Origin: Pedobacter puniceum
GTDB lineage: Bacteria; Bacteroidota; Bacteroidia; Sphingobacteriales; Sphingobacteriaceae
Direction of reading: 5' to 3'
Length of the DNA: 64,000 bases
Assembly: GCF_009674685.1 (NCBI RefSeq)
Contig: NZ_WKJI01000002.1
Location: 992,001 to 1,056,000, forward strand
Shown in pieces: positions 17,658 through 25,662 of the stretch. The translations under genes and the position numbers were made by a program. Numbering within the stretch: the first letter of the stretch is position 1; each line of letters opens with the position of its first letter. The notes beneath the pieces are model-generated. The model worked only from the letters and a program-made list of their open reading frames with translations. It was not told the origin of the DNA and did no database searches.

Positions 17658-18632
17658 ATGACTGAAATAGCAGACAGAAAACGCGGTGTAACCGTTGGAA
17701 TATTTATTTTTATTGGCCTTGCCATTTTCCTTATCGGGATATTAACTTTAGGAGGACAAAAGAAGACTTTCGTAAAATCTTTTACTGTAAATGTTGTTTT
17801 TGATGATATACAAGGATTAAAAGTAGGGAACAACGTGTGGTTCTCTGGCGTTAAGGTAGGTACTATCAAAAAAATTCAGTTTTATGGAACTTCCCAAGTT
17901 CAAGTTTTTTTAAGTATAGAGGAAGCTGCTCATCAATACATCCATAAAGATGCTAAAGCAAGTATCAATTCTGATGGTTTGATAGGTAATAAGATTATTG
18001 TGATTGACGGAGGTTCGCCTAGTTTTCCTTTTGTTGAGGATGGCGATAGACTACAGGTTAACAAAACTTTATCTACGGATGATATGATGAAGACCTTACA
18101 AACTAATAACAAGAACTTAGTAGATATAACTTCAGACTTTAAGATTCTTGCTAGAAACTTAGTAGAAGGAAAAGGTGCTGCAGGGGCATTATTAGCTGAT
18201 GAGCAAATTGCTAAAGATTTTAAAGCTATGGTGGCTAATTTAGAAACTACAGCCGCTTCTACCAATAAAATGGCTAAAGAACTCAATAGCTTTACTGCAA
18301 AAATGAATACCAAAGGTGGCTTGGCCGATAAGCTTTTTACAGATACTGCGGTATTTGCAAAATTACAAACATCAGTAAATGAGTTCCAACAAACAGCAGC
18401 AGCTGCTGCTAAGCTTACCGAGAATTTAAAAGTAGCATCGGCAAAGTTAAATGCAAATGATAACGCTTTAGGTTTAATGTTGAATGATAAGCAAACTGCC
18501 GAGCAGCTTAAAGTAATTATGCGAAATTTAGAAACCAGCAGCCAAAAGCTTGATGAAGATTTAGAAGCTTTACAACATAACTTCTTATTAAGAGGCTACT
18601 TTAAGAAGAAAGCTAAAGAAGAGGCTAAATAG
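17658..18632 (+). CDS. mlaD: MlaD family MCE-domain lipid-binding protein
   Basis: This 324-residue protein is anchored by one N-terminal transmembrane helix (about residues 13-33) with the rest in the periplasm. An MCE domain spans about 40-120, with 'GLKVGNNVWFSGVKVGTIKK' and 'ASINSDGLIGNKIIVIDGG' as its landmarks. The C-terminal half is a long helical, Ala/Asn/Lys-rich region that in related proteins builds the needle or tunnel over the MCE ring. It is the third gene of the mlaEFD operon (2-base gap). MlaB, MlaC and MlaA are not adjacent, as is common in this phylum. A long palindromic terminator follows. Confidence 0.93.
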   Translation: MTEIADRKRGVTVGIFIFIGLAIFLIGILTLGGQKKTFVKSFTVNVVFDDIQGLKVGNNVWFSGVKVGTIKKIQFYGTSQVQVFLSIEEAAHQYIHKDAKASINSDGLIGNKIIVIDGGSPSFPFVEDGDRLQVNKTLSTDDMMKTLQTNNKNLVDITSDFKILARNLVEGKGAAGALLADEQIAKDFKAMVANLETTAASTNKMAKELNSFTAKMNTKGGLADKLFTDTAVFAKLQTSVNEFQQTAAAAAKLTENLKVASAKLNANDNALGLMLNDKQTAEQLKVIMRNLETSSQKLDEDLEALQHNFLLRGYFKKKAKEEAK

Positions 18633-18660
18633 CAATACAAGTAAAAACTTGTCTTTAACA

Positions 18661-18698
18661 AAAAAGGGTGATTTGAATATTCAAATCACCCTTTTTTG
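18661..18698. terminator. Perfect 36-bp palindromic bidirectional terminator
   Basis: AAAAAGGGTGATTTGAAT (18661-18678) is followed immediately by its exact reverse complement (18679-18696) with no separating bases. A and T runs at the ends provide U tracts for both the mlaD and the convergent rpsP transcript. Confidence 0.85.
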
Positions 18699-18714
18699 TT
18701 AAAAGAAAATAATA

Positions 18715-19272
18715 TTATTCTGCTGAAGGAGCTTCAGTTTCCTCTGCAGAAGCTTCAACAGCTGCATCTTCTGATGCTGCTTCCTCTTCTACTTCTGGAG
18801 CTGCTTCTTCAACAGGAGCATTTTTAGCTGCAATTGCAGCCTCGATAGCTTCTCTTTTCTTAGCCTCTTCTACCAAAGCAGCTTTTTTAGCTTCTTCTTT
18901 TTTAGAAACTAAACCTGCTTTTTTAGCTTCGATTTTACCTTCTTTGCTTTGTAACCATTCTGCAAATTTTGCATCAGCTTGCTCTTGAGTAAGAGCGCCT
19001 TTAGTTACACCACCATTTAAGTGTTTTTTGTAAAGAACACCTTTGTAAGAAAGAATAGCCTTAGCTGTATCTGTAGGTGTAGCTCCGCTAGTAACCCATT
19101 TAACAGCTTGATCAAAATTCAAGTCAATTGTAGCAGGATTGGTGTTTGGATTGTAAGAACCTAATCTTTCAATAAATCTACCATCTCTTGGTGCTCTTGA
19201 ATCTGCTACTACGATGTAGTAGAATGGTTTTCCTTTTTTACCGTGTCTTTGTAATCTAATTTTAGTTGCCAT
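18715..19272 (-). CDS. rpsP: 30S ribosomal protein S16 with long acidic/Ala-rich extension
   Basis: The first ~85 residues are a standard S16 ('[20 protein letters not shown]', '[20 protein letters not shown]'), which helps assemble the 30S 5' domain. The usual protein is 80-90 residues, but this one is 185: residues about 110-185 are a Lys/Ala-rich then Glu/Ala-rich low-complexity tail. Such extensions occur in other Bacteroidota and are probably disordered, so I do not regard this as a fusion artefact. It is expressed alone, without rimM or trmD next to it, from a likely promoter at 19322-19329 through a short leader containing a hairpin. Confidence 0.95.
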   Translation of the reverse strand: MATKIRLQRHGKKGKPFYYIVVADSRAPRDGRFIERLGSYNPNTNPATIDLNFDQAVKWVTSGATPTDTAKAILSYKGVLYKKHLNGGVTKGALTQEQADAKFAEWLQSKEGKIEAKKAGLVSKKEEAKKAALVEEAKKREAIEAAIAAKNAPVEEAAPEVEEEAASEDAAVEASAEETEAPSAE

Positions 19273-19300
19273 TTTTTAATACATTAAATTTTTGCAATAC

Positions 19301-19318
19301 CCCTTTACACGTAAAGGG
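19301..19318 (-). promoter_or_regulatory. Hairpin in the rpsP 5' leader
   Basis: CCCTTTAC (19301-19308) and GTAAAGGG (19311-19318) are inverted repeats separated by 2 bases, so 7 to 8 pairs with a small loop. If transcription starts about 6-8 bases past the -7 box at 19322-19329, this hairpin lies at the extreme 5' end of the rpsP mRNA. It could stabilise the message or be part of an autoregulatory leader; neither is shown. Confidence 0.4.
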
Positions 19319-19321
19319 ACG

Positions 19322-19329
19322 CAAATGTA
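19322..19329 (-). promoter_or_regulatory. Candidate -7 element (TACATTTG) for rpsP
   Basis: On the minus strand this reads TACATTTG, an exact TAnnTTTG match, followed by GCG. It predicts a leader of roughly 40 bases before the ATG at 19272. A good -33 TTTG is not evident. Confidence 0.5.
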
Positions 19330-19408
19330 AGATTTATAATTGTATTTTGCTAGTAATCAATTTTTTATTTTCCTGTGTTAGGTTTAAAATTCTCTTTACC
19401 TTTATTGT

Positions 19409-19993
19409 ATGAATTTGAAATGCCTTTTTTTAACACTTTTTGCCTTAATATGCTCTTTTTTAGGTTTTTCTCAGAAAAATGAAATTCAAATAGCACAGAT
19501 GGGCTCTGTAACAGCGCTCTCAGAAAGCCATCGAATTTTAATCACTTATAATGATAATAAAACAGAGGTTATTAAGGCTGGCGAAATGGTTAGGTTAGCA
19601 TACCCGGTAAACAAGTTAAATTTAGGTAGGAAATTTAAAGGTGAAGAGGCTGGTTTAAGGGGTTTAATAGACTCTATAAGGAAAGAAACCATTTATTTAA
19701 AAATAAGAAAAGGTGCTAAAGATAATTTGGCTTTAAACGTTAAAGATATTACAGCTATACAAAAAAGTAATTTTGGTGGCACATTAGGCGTATTTTTATT
19801 AAGCTATGGTATTTTAGGAGGTTCGGCTATTGCTTTAACCCAAAGTTTAGATGTAAACCCAGCCATTACTGCTTTTAGTGCAGTGGCAGCAATTTTTCCG
19901 GCCAGTATCATTACCGTTAATATGTTTTATCCAAGTAAACCAAAGAAAAAGGTGGGGAAAGACTATAAACTGAATATTATTACAGTTTACTAA
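19409..19993 (+). CDS. Hypothetical exported or membrane protein
   Basis: This is a 194-residue protein I do not recognise. Residues 1-21 form a signal peptide ending SFLGFSQ. A mostly beta-stranded region (about 30-120) is rich in Lys and Ile with 'YNDNKTEVIKAGEMVRLAYP'. Two hydrophobic stretches (about 124-143 and 152-172) look like a helical hairpin in the membrane, and a short basic tail 'PSKPKKKVGK' follows. The topology suggests a periplasmic domain tied to the inner membrane. Its stop overlaps the 3' end of the convergent helicase gene by four bases, and no terminator lies between them. It is a single-gene unit. Confidence 0.65.
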   Translation: MNLKCLFLTLFALICSFLGFSQKNEIQIAQMGSVTALSESHRILITYNDNKTEVIKAGEMVRLAYPVNKLNLGRKFKGEEAGLRGLIDSIRKETIYLKIRKGAKDNLALNVKDITAIQKSNFGGTLGVFLLSYGILGGSAIALTQSLDVNPAITAFSAVAAIFPASIITVNMFYPSKPKKKVGKDYKLNIITVY

Positions 19994-22500
19994 GCTAACC
20001 TTTCTACCATTTTAGCCACTCTTTCTTCTAAAGACTCGGTACTCATTTTTTCTCTAAGCCTATCTACCATGATAGGGAAAGCAAAAGGACTAGGTTGTGC
20101 CGTTTCTTTAACTATAATTTTTTGTTTTTGTATCCGCTGCAAAGCTTCTCTTAATCTAAATTCTTCTAGTTGAAAAGCTAAAGCTTCATTATAAGCCTGT
20201 CTTATTAATAAGTTATCCTTCTCGTATTCGCTAAAAACATCAAATAATAAGGATGTTGAAGATTGCAAATGTTTGTTTTTCATGGGTTTGCCCGGAAATC
20301 CTGTGAAAATTAAGCCCGAAATATGTGCAATATCTCTAAATCTTCTACGGGCCATTTCATTAGCGTTAAGGCTATTTTGTATATCGTCTATTAGATTTTT
20401 ATCGCTAAATAAATGATGTTCTAAAGCTTTTTCTAACAATACTTCATCATCAGTTAATAACTCAAAACCATAATCATTCATGGCTATAGAGAAACTAGCT
20501 TTTTTAAATTTAGATAATCTAAAACCTATTAAAGAGGCCATACCTTCATGAACTAATCGGCCTTCAAAAGGATAAAAGAATAAATGATGACCATCTCTGG
20601 TTTCTAATTTTTCTATCAGGAATTCGGTTTTTTGAGGTAAATGGGATAAAGAGTTTTGTTGAGCAAATAGCGGCCTTAAAGCAATAATTTCTTTGTCTTC
20701 TTCTACTCCTATAGCCACTTCATCAAGTTTTTCTCTAAAAACTGCTGATAGTTGTGATGATAATGGCATTCTGCCTCCGGCCCAAGTAGCAATAGCACCT
20801 TTCTTTTTGGTTGATTTTTTAACATAGGCAGTCATTTCTTTTACACGTACCAATTCTAAGTTTCTGCCTGCAAACCAAAAGTTATCGCCTATTTTAAGTT
20901 TAGCAATAAAGCCTTCTTCAACAGTGCCTAAACTGCCTCCGCTTTGGAATTTTACCCGCATGCTTATTTCACTGGTGATGGTTCCCATGCTTAAACGATG
21001 TCGCATGGCTATTCTACGGTTGTTTACTTTATACAAACCGTTTTCGTATTCTACTTTTAAATACTCATCGTACTGCGAGAGTGTTTTACCTCCTTTGCTG
21101 ATAAAATCTAGTAAATCATCAAATTCTTGAGGCAAAATATCCGCGTAAGCAAAAGTGCTTTTTATTTCTTTATAGATTTCATCGGCTTTAAAGCCATCAG
21201 AAACAGCTAGGGTAACTAAATATTGGATAAGAACATCAAAAGCTAAAATGATGGGGTCTCTACTCTCGAAAGTTTTTTGTTTGATAGCGTATTTTAAGGC
21301 AGCGCCTTCCAGTAATTCTAAAGAATGCGTTGGCACAAACCAAGCCTTAGAAGTTGCACCGGGATGATGCCCACTTCTGCCTGCCCTTTGCATAAAACGG
21401 GCTACCCCTTTAGGGCTACCTATTTGTATAACGGTGTCTACTGGTCTAAAATCTACACCCAAATCTAAACTGGAGGTGCATACTACTACTTTTAAAATCT
21501 CGGCATGTAAAGCTTGTTCTACCCAATTGCGTAAATCGTTATCTAAAGAGCCGTGGTGCATAGCCATAATGCCAGCATATTCTGGATATTTATCTAAAAT
21601 GGCTTGATACCATATTTCTGATTGCGCTCTGGTATTGGTAAATATGAGCGTGGTTTTGCTTTGGGCCACAATCTCCATCACTTCTGGTAGTAACTTTAAA
21701 CCAATATGCCCGCTCCAACTATAATTTTCTATATTTTGAGGGATGATAGAAGTGATAACGAGATTTTTATCGATATCAGCTTTGACCATTTTTTGCCGCT
21801 CTTTAGGGAAGTTAACACCCAAAAGCACTTGAGCCGCTTCTTCAAGATTACCAATGGTTGCACTAATACCCCAAATTTTTAAAGTTTGATAATCGGTGTA
21901 GGAAGTTGGAAAATCTGACTTATCTTCGGTCTTGGGTCTTGAAGTTTCCGACTTCAATCCTTTCAACCTACTTAAGCCTAGCTCCATTTGTACACCGCGT
22001 TTTGTGCCTAAGAGTTCATGCCATTCATCGGTTACAACTACTCTTAATTTTTCAAAAGTTTTAGGGTAATCTTTTTGAGCCAACATGAGGTGTAAACTCT
22101 CTGGCGTAGTTAATAAAACTTCTGGTGGTTTCCTTTTAATGGCTTGCTTATCGGCACTGCTAGTATCGCCAGTGCGGGTGCCAATTTTCCAGGGGATTCC
22201 TAAATCATCAACAACGGCTTGCATAGCCTTTTGGATATCATTGGTTAAAGCTCTTAATGGCGTTATCCATAGCATTAGCAAACCATTATTTTTTCTGCTT
22301 TGGTAATCGTTTGGATATTGATTGATATAATCTGCAAGAAAGGGCAAAAACAAGGCAAAAGTTTTACCGCTACCTGTTGGAGCATTTAACAAGCCCGAAT
22401 AGCCTTTTAAATAGGCATCCATCATTTCTTGTTGGAAAGCAAATTGCTGCCACTTTTTTTGCTTATACCAATTGCTTATGATTTTTTCTCCCGGGCTCAT
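19990..22500 (-). CDS. Ligase-associated Lhr-like DEXH-box helicase
   Basis: This 836-residue superfamily 2 helicase has Walker A 'PTGSGKT' (41-47), a DEWH box (158-161) in place of DEAH, motif III SAT (213-215) and the C-terminal RecA motif 'QRAGRSGHHPG', followed by winged-helix and Lhr-core segments ('GNFWFAGRNLELVRV'-like run 'DNFWFAGRNLELVRV'). That matches the 'ligase-associated DNA damage response' DEXH helicase, which in many bacteria is encoded with an ATP-dependent ligase, an exonuclease and a phosphoesterase; none is adjacent here. Residues about 182-206 are an insertion unlike the family, discussed separately. It is thought to act in DNA repair. Confidence 0.9.
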   Translation of the reverse strand: MSPGEKIISNWYKQKKWQQFAFQQEMMDAYLKGYSGLLNAPTGSGKTFALFLPFLADYINQYPNDYQSRKNNGLLMLWITPLRALTNDIQKAMQAVVDDLGIPWKIGTRTGDTSSADKQAIKRKPPEVLLTTPESLHLMLAQKDYPKTFEKLRVVVTDEWHELLGTKRGVQMELGLSRLKGLKSETSRPKTEDKSDFPTSYTDYQTLKIWGISATIGNLEEAAQVLLGVNFPKERQKMVKADIDKNLVITSIIPQNIENYSWSGHIGLKLLPEVMEIVAQSKTTLIFTNTRAQSEIWYQAILDKYPEYAGIMAMHHGSLDNDLRNWVEQALHAEILKVVVCTSSLDLGVDFRPVDTVIQIGSPKGVARFMQRAGRSGHHPGATSKAWFVPTHSLELLEGAALKYAIKQKTFESRDPIILAFDVLIQYLVTLAVSDGFKADEIYKEIKSTFAYADILPQEFDDLLDFISKGGKTLSQYDEYLKVEYENGLYKVNNRRIAMRHRLSMGTITSEISMRVKFQSGGSLGTVEEGFIAKLKIGDNFWFAGRNLELVRVKEMTAYVKKSTKKKGAIATWAGGRMPLSSQLSAVFREKLDEVAIGVEEDKEIIALRPLFAQQNSLSHLPQKTEFLIEKLETRDGHHLFFYPFEGRLVHEGMASLIGFRLSKFKKASFSIAMNDYGFELLTDDEVLLEKALEHHLFSDKNLIDDIQNSLNANEMARRRFRDIAHISGLIFTGFPGKPMKNKHLQSSTSLLFDVFSEYEKDNLLIRQAYNEALAFQLEEFRLREALQRIQKQKIIVKETAQPSPFAFPIMVDRLREKMSTESLEERVAKMVERLA
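21905..21957. repeat. In-frame micro-repeat insertion inside the helicase gene
   Basis: This stretch contains short inverted and direct repeats (GAAGTC/GACTTC-like, GGTCTTGGGTCTT, GAAGTTGG) unlike the surrounding codon pattern. It encodes the run KSETSRPKTEDKSDF (residues about 183-197), between the conserved 'LGLSRLKGL' and 'IWGISATIGN' of the helicase. Similar Ser/Pro/Lys/Thr/Glu runs of the 'RPKTED' type recur in unrelated Bacteroidota proteins where a small interspersed DNA repeat has inserted in frame. I am inferring this from the pattern; the dispersed copies are not in this window. Confidence 0.5.
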
Positions 22501-22545
22501 TTGTATAGAAGAATTAAAACTAAGCCAAAATGTTTGCTTTGGGTT

Positions 22546-24258
22546 TTATTTTACTTCGCCAGCACCAAATTTATAATAAGCATTTATGGTTATAGGCAAT
22601 TTTCCTTTAGCGCTTAGCTTTCCTAAAATTACCCTTGCCGCAGAAGATTGCATTTCTTTACTGTTTTGATAACCTAGTACCAATGCTTTAGACTGCTCAA
22701 TTCCTGGTAAACCGGCTAAAGTATAAGGGTTTGCAAAAACTACAGTAATGGGGTTAAATTTGGTCATATCGGCAATAAATAGCTTTAAGTTATTTTGATA
22801 ATCTAAAGTACCAGCCGGTCGTAATCTGGTATCGTGAATAGCCATTACAACTTGTCCAAATTTTGCTATTTCTGTTTTTACAGTTTCTAATTCTTTTAGG
22901 CTGATATCTTTTGGGATGATGAATAAAGTAGCGTCAGGGAAAAAACGTTTAATAGTTTCTGAAAAAGTTGTTGGATCTTTTGGCCCGATGCTTAGAATAG
23001 CTATTTTTCTTACAAAATCTGTTGCGATGGGGAAATTTTCAGAACCTTTTAGTACTGTTACAGCAGCATCTGTTAGCTCTTGTGTCAAAACTTTAGATTC
23101 TGCGCTATTTAAATCTTCAACAAGTTTGGTAGTATCAATAGCTTGGTATTGATGTAAGTTCATCCAGTATTTTGCCGCTAAAATGCGTTTCACTTTTTGG
23201 TTAATATCATCCCAACTTAATTGATGTTTTCTGATGGACTTACGAACTAAATGAATAGCTTTTTCAGAATCTTGAGAAAGTTCTATCACATCTAAACCCG
23301 CTATAATGGCTTTTACATCGGCCTCGCCATTAGGGAAAAATTTAACAACGCCTTTCATATCCATGGCGTCAGAAAAAACCAATCCTTTAAAATCTAAATC
23401 ATTTTTAAGCAAATTGGTAATAATGGGCTTAGAAAGTGTTGAAGGAAGATTTTTAGTATTATCTAATGCCGGGATACTCATGTGTGCTACCATTACACCG
23501 TTTAAACCTGCGGCTATAGCTTGTTTAAAGGGGTACATTTCTAACGAGTCTAGCCTTTGCTTGCTAAAAGGTAGTTGTGGTAAATCGTAATGAGAATCAA
23601 CATCAGTATCGCCATGACCTGGGAAGTGTTTAGCGGTTGTAAACAAGCCAGCATCTTGCATACCTTTCATATAGGCGATGCTTTTATCGGCAACGTTATA
23701 CTTATTTTCACCAAAAGAGCGGTAGTTGATTACTGGGTTTCTAGGGTTATTATTAACATCCATTACAGGAGCAAAATTGATATGAACACCTAAGCGTTTT
23801 AAATCTTTAGCTACTATTTGCCCCATTTTATATATTAGGTTATTGTTTTGGATGGCGCCCAATGTCATTTGATAAGGGTAAGATAAAGTGCTATCTAAAC
23901 GCATTCCTAAACCCCACTCTGCATCTTGAGCGATCATTAAAGGTACTTTTTTAGATAAGCTTTGATATTGGTTGCTTAGCAAAGCTTGTCTTTTTGGGCC
24001 ACCTTGGAAAAACACTACACCACCTAAATGTTGTTTGGCAATAACTTTAGCAACAGAATCTGAATAAGCCTGCCCCAAATTGGTATGGGCTCTTACCATA
24101 AATAACTGGCCAATTTTCTCGTTACGGGTAAGTTTTTTAAAAACAGAATCTACCCAGCGGTTAGTGGCATTTACAGTACTGATAAAAGGAACTTTAGTTT
24201 GTGCTTGCAATAATGAAAAACTCAGCGCTAAGCTTATTAAACATATTATTTTCTTCAT
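22546..24258 (-). CDS. GH3 family beta-N-acetylglucosaminidase-like hydrolase (NagZ-type), secreted
   Basis: I start the protein at ATG 24258 because a signal peptide (MKKIICLISLALSF... to LQAQ) begins there; the 15-residue upstream extension from 24303 would spoil it. It is about 570 residues. The GH3 barrel shows the NagZ His loop 'TAKHFPGHGDTDVDSHYDLP' (208-227, carrying the Asp-His general acid pair used by NagZ-like enzymes) and the nucleophile Asp297 in 'LVFSDAMDMKG'. The second alpha/beta domain follows and the protein ends there, with no fused serine beta-lactamase-like domain that many Bacteroidota relatives have. It probably cleaves N-acetylglucosamine from peptidoglycan fragments or glycans in the periplasm. 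Confidence 0.88.
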   Translation of the reverse strand: MKKIICLISLALSFSLLQAQTKVPFISTVNATNRWVDSVFKKLTRNEKIGQLFMVRAHTNLGQAYSDSVAKVIAKQHLGGVVFFQGGPKRQALLSNQYQSLSKKVPLMIAQDAEWGLGMRLDSTLSYPYQMTLGAIQNNNLIYKMGQIVAKDLKRLGVHINFAPVMDVNNNPRNPVINYRSFGENKYNVADKSIAYMKGMQDAGLFTTAKHFPGHGDTDVDSHYDLPQLPFSKQRLDSLEMYPFKQAIAAGLNGVMVAHMSIPALDNTKNLPSTLSKPIITNLLKNDLDFKGLVFSDAMDMKGVVKFFPNGEADVKAIIAGLDVIELSQDSEKAIHLVRKSIRKHQLSWDDINQKVKRILAAKYWMNLHQYQAIDTTKLVEDLNSAESKVLTQELTDAAVTVLKGSENFPIATDFVRKIAILSIGPKDPTTFSETIKRFFPDATLFIIPKDISLKELETVKTEIAKFGQVVMAIHDTRLRPAGTLDYQNNLKLFIADMTKFNPITVVFANPYTLAGLPGIEQSKALVLGYQNSKEMQSSAARVILGKLSAKGKLPITINAYYKFGAGEVK

Positions 24259-24362
24259 GTATATCTTTTGCTTAAAGATTTTTTTTGATTTGCCAATGAA
24301 CAAATATAAGCCTTAAATGATTGTTGCTCATGAAGCAGATTTTATAACGGAAATTAAAACGG

Positions 24363-25562
24363 TTAGATTACTTTACGCTCTTTTTTCATATAAACTAGTA
24401 AATAAAGTAAAGCTAAGAAATTACATAATGCGGCGCCATAAAATACAAAAGGAACTCTAGCGATAATATCTCTAAAAAACCAGCCGGCAAAAAGAGCGCC
24501 AAAGCCAATACCCGCTTCTAAGGCAATATACATGGTGGCAACAGATTTTCCGCGTTTATCATCATCACTTAAATCAATAGCCCATGCAGAAATGGCAGGA
24601 GAGAACATACCAGTTGCCATACCATAAATGATAGAACCTGTAATGAAACCCATAGTTGTTTGCCATGTGGCTAGCCAAGTGAGCGATACACAAAGTAAGA
24701 TAATAGAAACTCTTAAGACAGGTTTACGGCCATATTGGTCAGAAACTTTACCTGCAATAAACCTCATTAATAAAGATGCAATGGTAAAGACCATAAAGAA
24801 CAAACCTTTGTTTTTGATACCAATATGCCCACTCCAATCGGGGATAAGCGTTATTAAAGCGCCATAGCTTACATAACTAAAAAGCGTTACCCAAAATACA
24901 GGCATGGCTTGTTTGTTTATAATTTCTGATTTATTGATGGTCATGAAAGTCCACTTGAATGCTTCTTTAGTAGCTAAAGTTTCTTTCATATTAAACAAAA
25001 TCACGATAGAAAGTAATGCGAATAAAGAAGAGCAGTAAAAAAGAATATCAATAGAATAATACAAGGTAATAGCACTACCAATAGCTGGCCCAATAGCCAT
25101 GCCTGTGCTAAAAGCTAAGCCATGTATACCCATAGCTTCTCCCCATCTGGTTGAGGGAACTAAATCTGCCACATAAGCTGCTGTTGCGGTAGGTTTAAAA
25201 CCTGTGGAGAAACCATGTATCAATCTTAGAAATAAAAATCCGGCAACGCTGGTTAAAATAGGATATAAAAACCCGCAAACGAAACAAACCAAAGAGCCCA
25301 CCGCCATAATAGGGATTCTCCCAATTTTGTCTGTTAATTTTCCACTAAAAGGTCTGGATATTCCTGCTGTTAAGGTAAATAAAGCTATGATTAATCCTTT
25401 ATACTCTGCACCACCCAAGCTACTTAAATAAGAAGGTAGTTCTGGTAAAAGCATGTTAAAGCTGGCCGAGAAGAGAAAAGAGCTTAGGCAAACTAATGAA
25501 AATTGTAATGTGTAAATTGATTTTTGTTCCTGTACCTCCAAAACCCACAATATTTGTTGCAA
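24363..25562 (-). CDS. Major facilitator superfamily transporter (MFS_1, drug-efflux-like)
   Basis: This is a 399-residue polytopic inner-membrane protein with about twelve hydrophobic segments. The MFS loop 2-3 signature is 'SGKLTDKIGRIPIMAVGS', echoed in the second half by 'AGKVSDQYGRKPVLRVS', and motif C-like glycine/proline sequence 'FSTGMAIGPAIGSAI' marks helix 5, as in proton-coupled exporters. The substrate is not predictable. The protein begins with a hydrophilic 15-residue stretch and ends in a charged tail. It is divergently transcribed from the 25663 gene with a 100-base gap, but no operon partner tells what it carries. Confidence 0.9.
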   Translation of the reverse strand: MQQILWVLEVQEQKSIYTLQFSLVCLSSFLFSASFNMLLPELPSYLSSLGGAEYKGLIIALFTLTAGISRPFSGKLTDKIGRIPIMAVGSLVCFVCGFLYPILTSVAGFLFLRLIHGFSTGFKPTATAAYVADLVPSTRWGEAMGIHGLAFSTGMAIGPAIGSAITLYYSIDILFYCSSLFALLSIVILFNMKETLATKEAFKWTFMTINKSEIINKQAMPVFWVTLFSYVSYGALITLIPDWSGHIGIKNKGLFFMVFTIASLLMRFIAGKVSDQYGRKPVLRVSIILLCVSLTWLATWQTTMGFITGSIIYGMATGMFSPAISAWAIDLSDDDKRGKSVATMYIALEAGIGFGALFAGWFFRDIIARVPFVFYGAALCNFLALLYLLVYMKKERKVI

Positions 25563-25650
25563 ATTTAGCCATTCTGTATGAACAGATGATGAATAAAAAC
25601 AGCTTTTTGTAATAATTAGTATGGGTAAGTATTAATTAAAGTGCGCTTTG

Positions 25651-25658
25651 TATTTTTG
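25651..25658 (+). promoter_or_regulatory. -7 element (TATTTTTG) very close to a start codon
   Basis: TATTTTTG matches TAnnTTTG exactly and ends only 4 bases before ATG 25663. With the usual start point 6-8 bases past the box, the mRNA would begin at or very near the AUG, so a leaderless or near-leaderless transcript is possible. The box also overlaps the alternative TTG start at 25648, which argues against that start. Confidence 0.45.
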
Positions 25659-25662
25659 CCCT

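Noticed and set aside
17933-18313. A 126-codon open frame opposite the MCE gene
   Set aside because: It is a shadow of mlaD, which has full MCE features and a matching operon.
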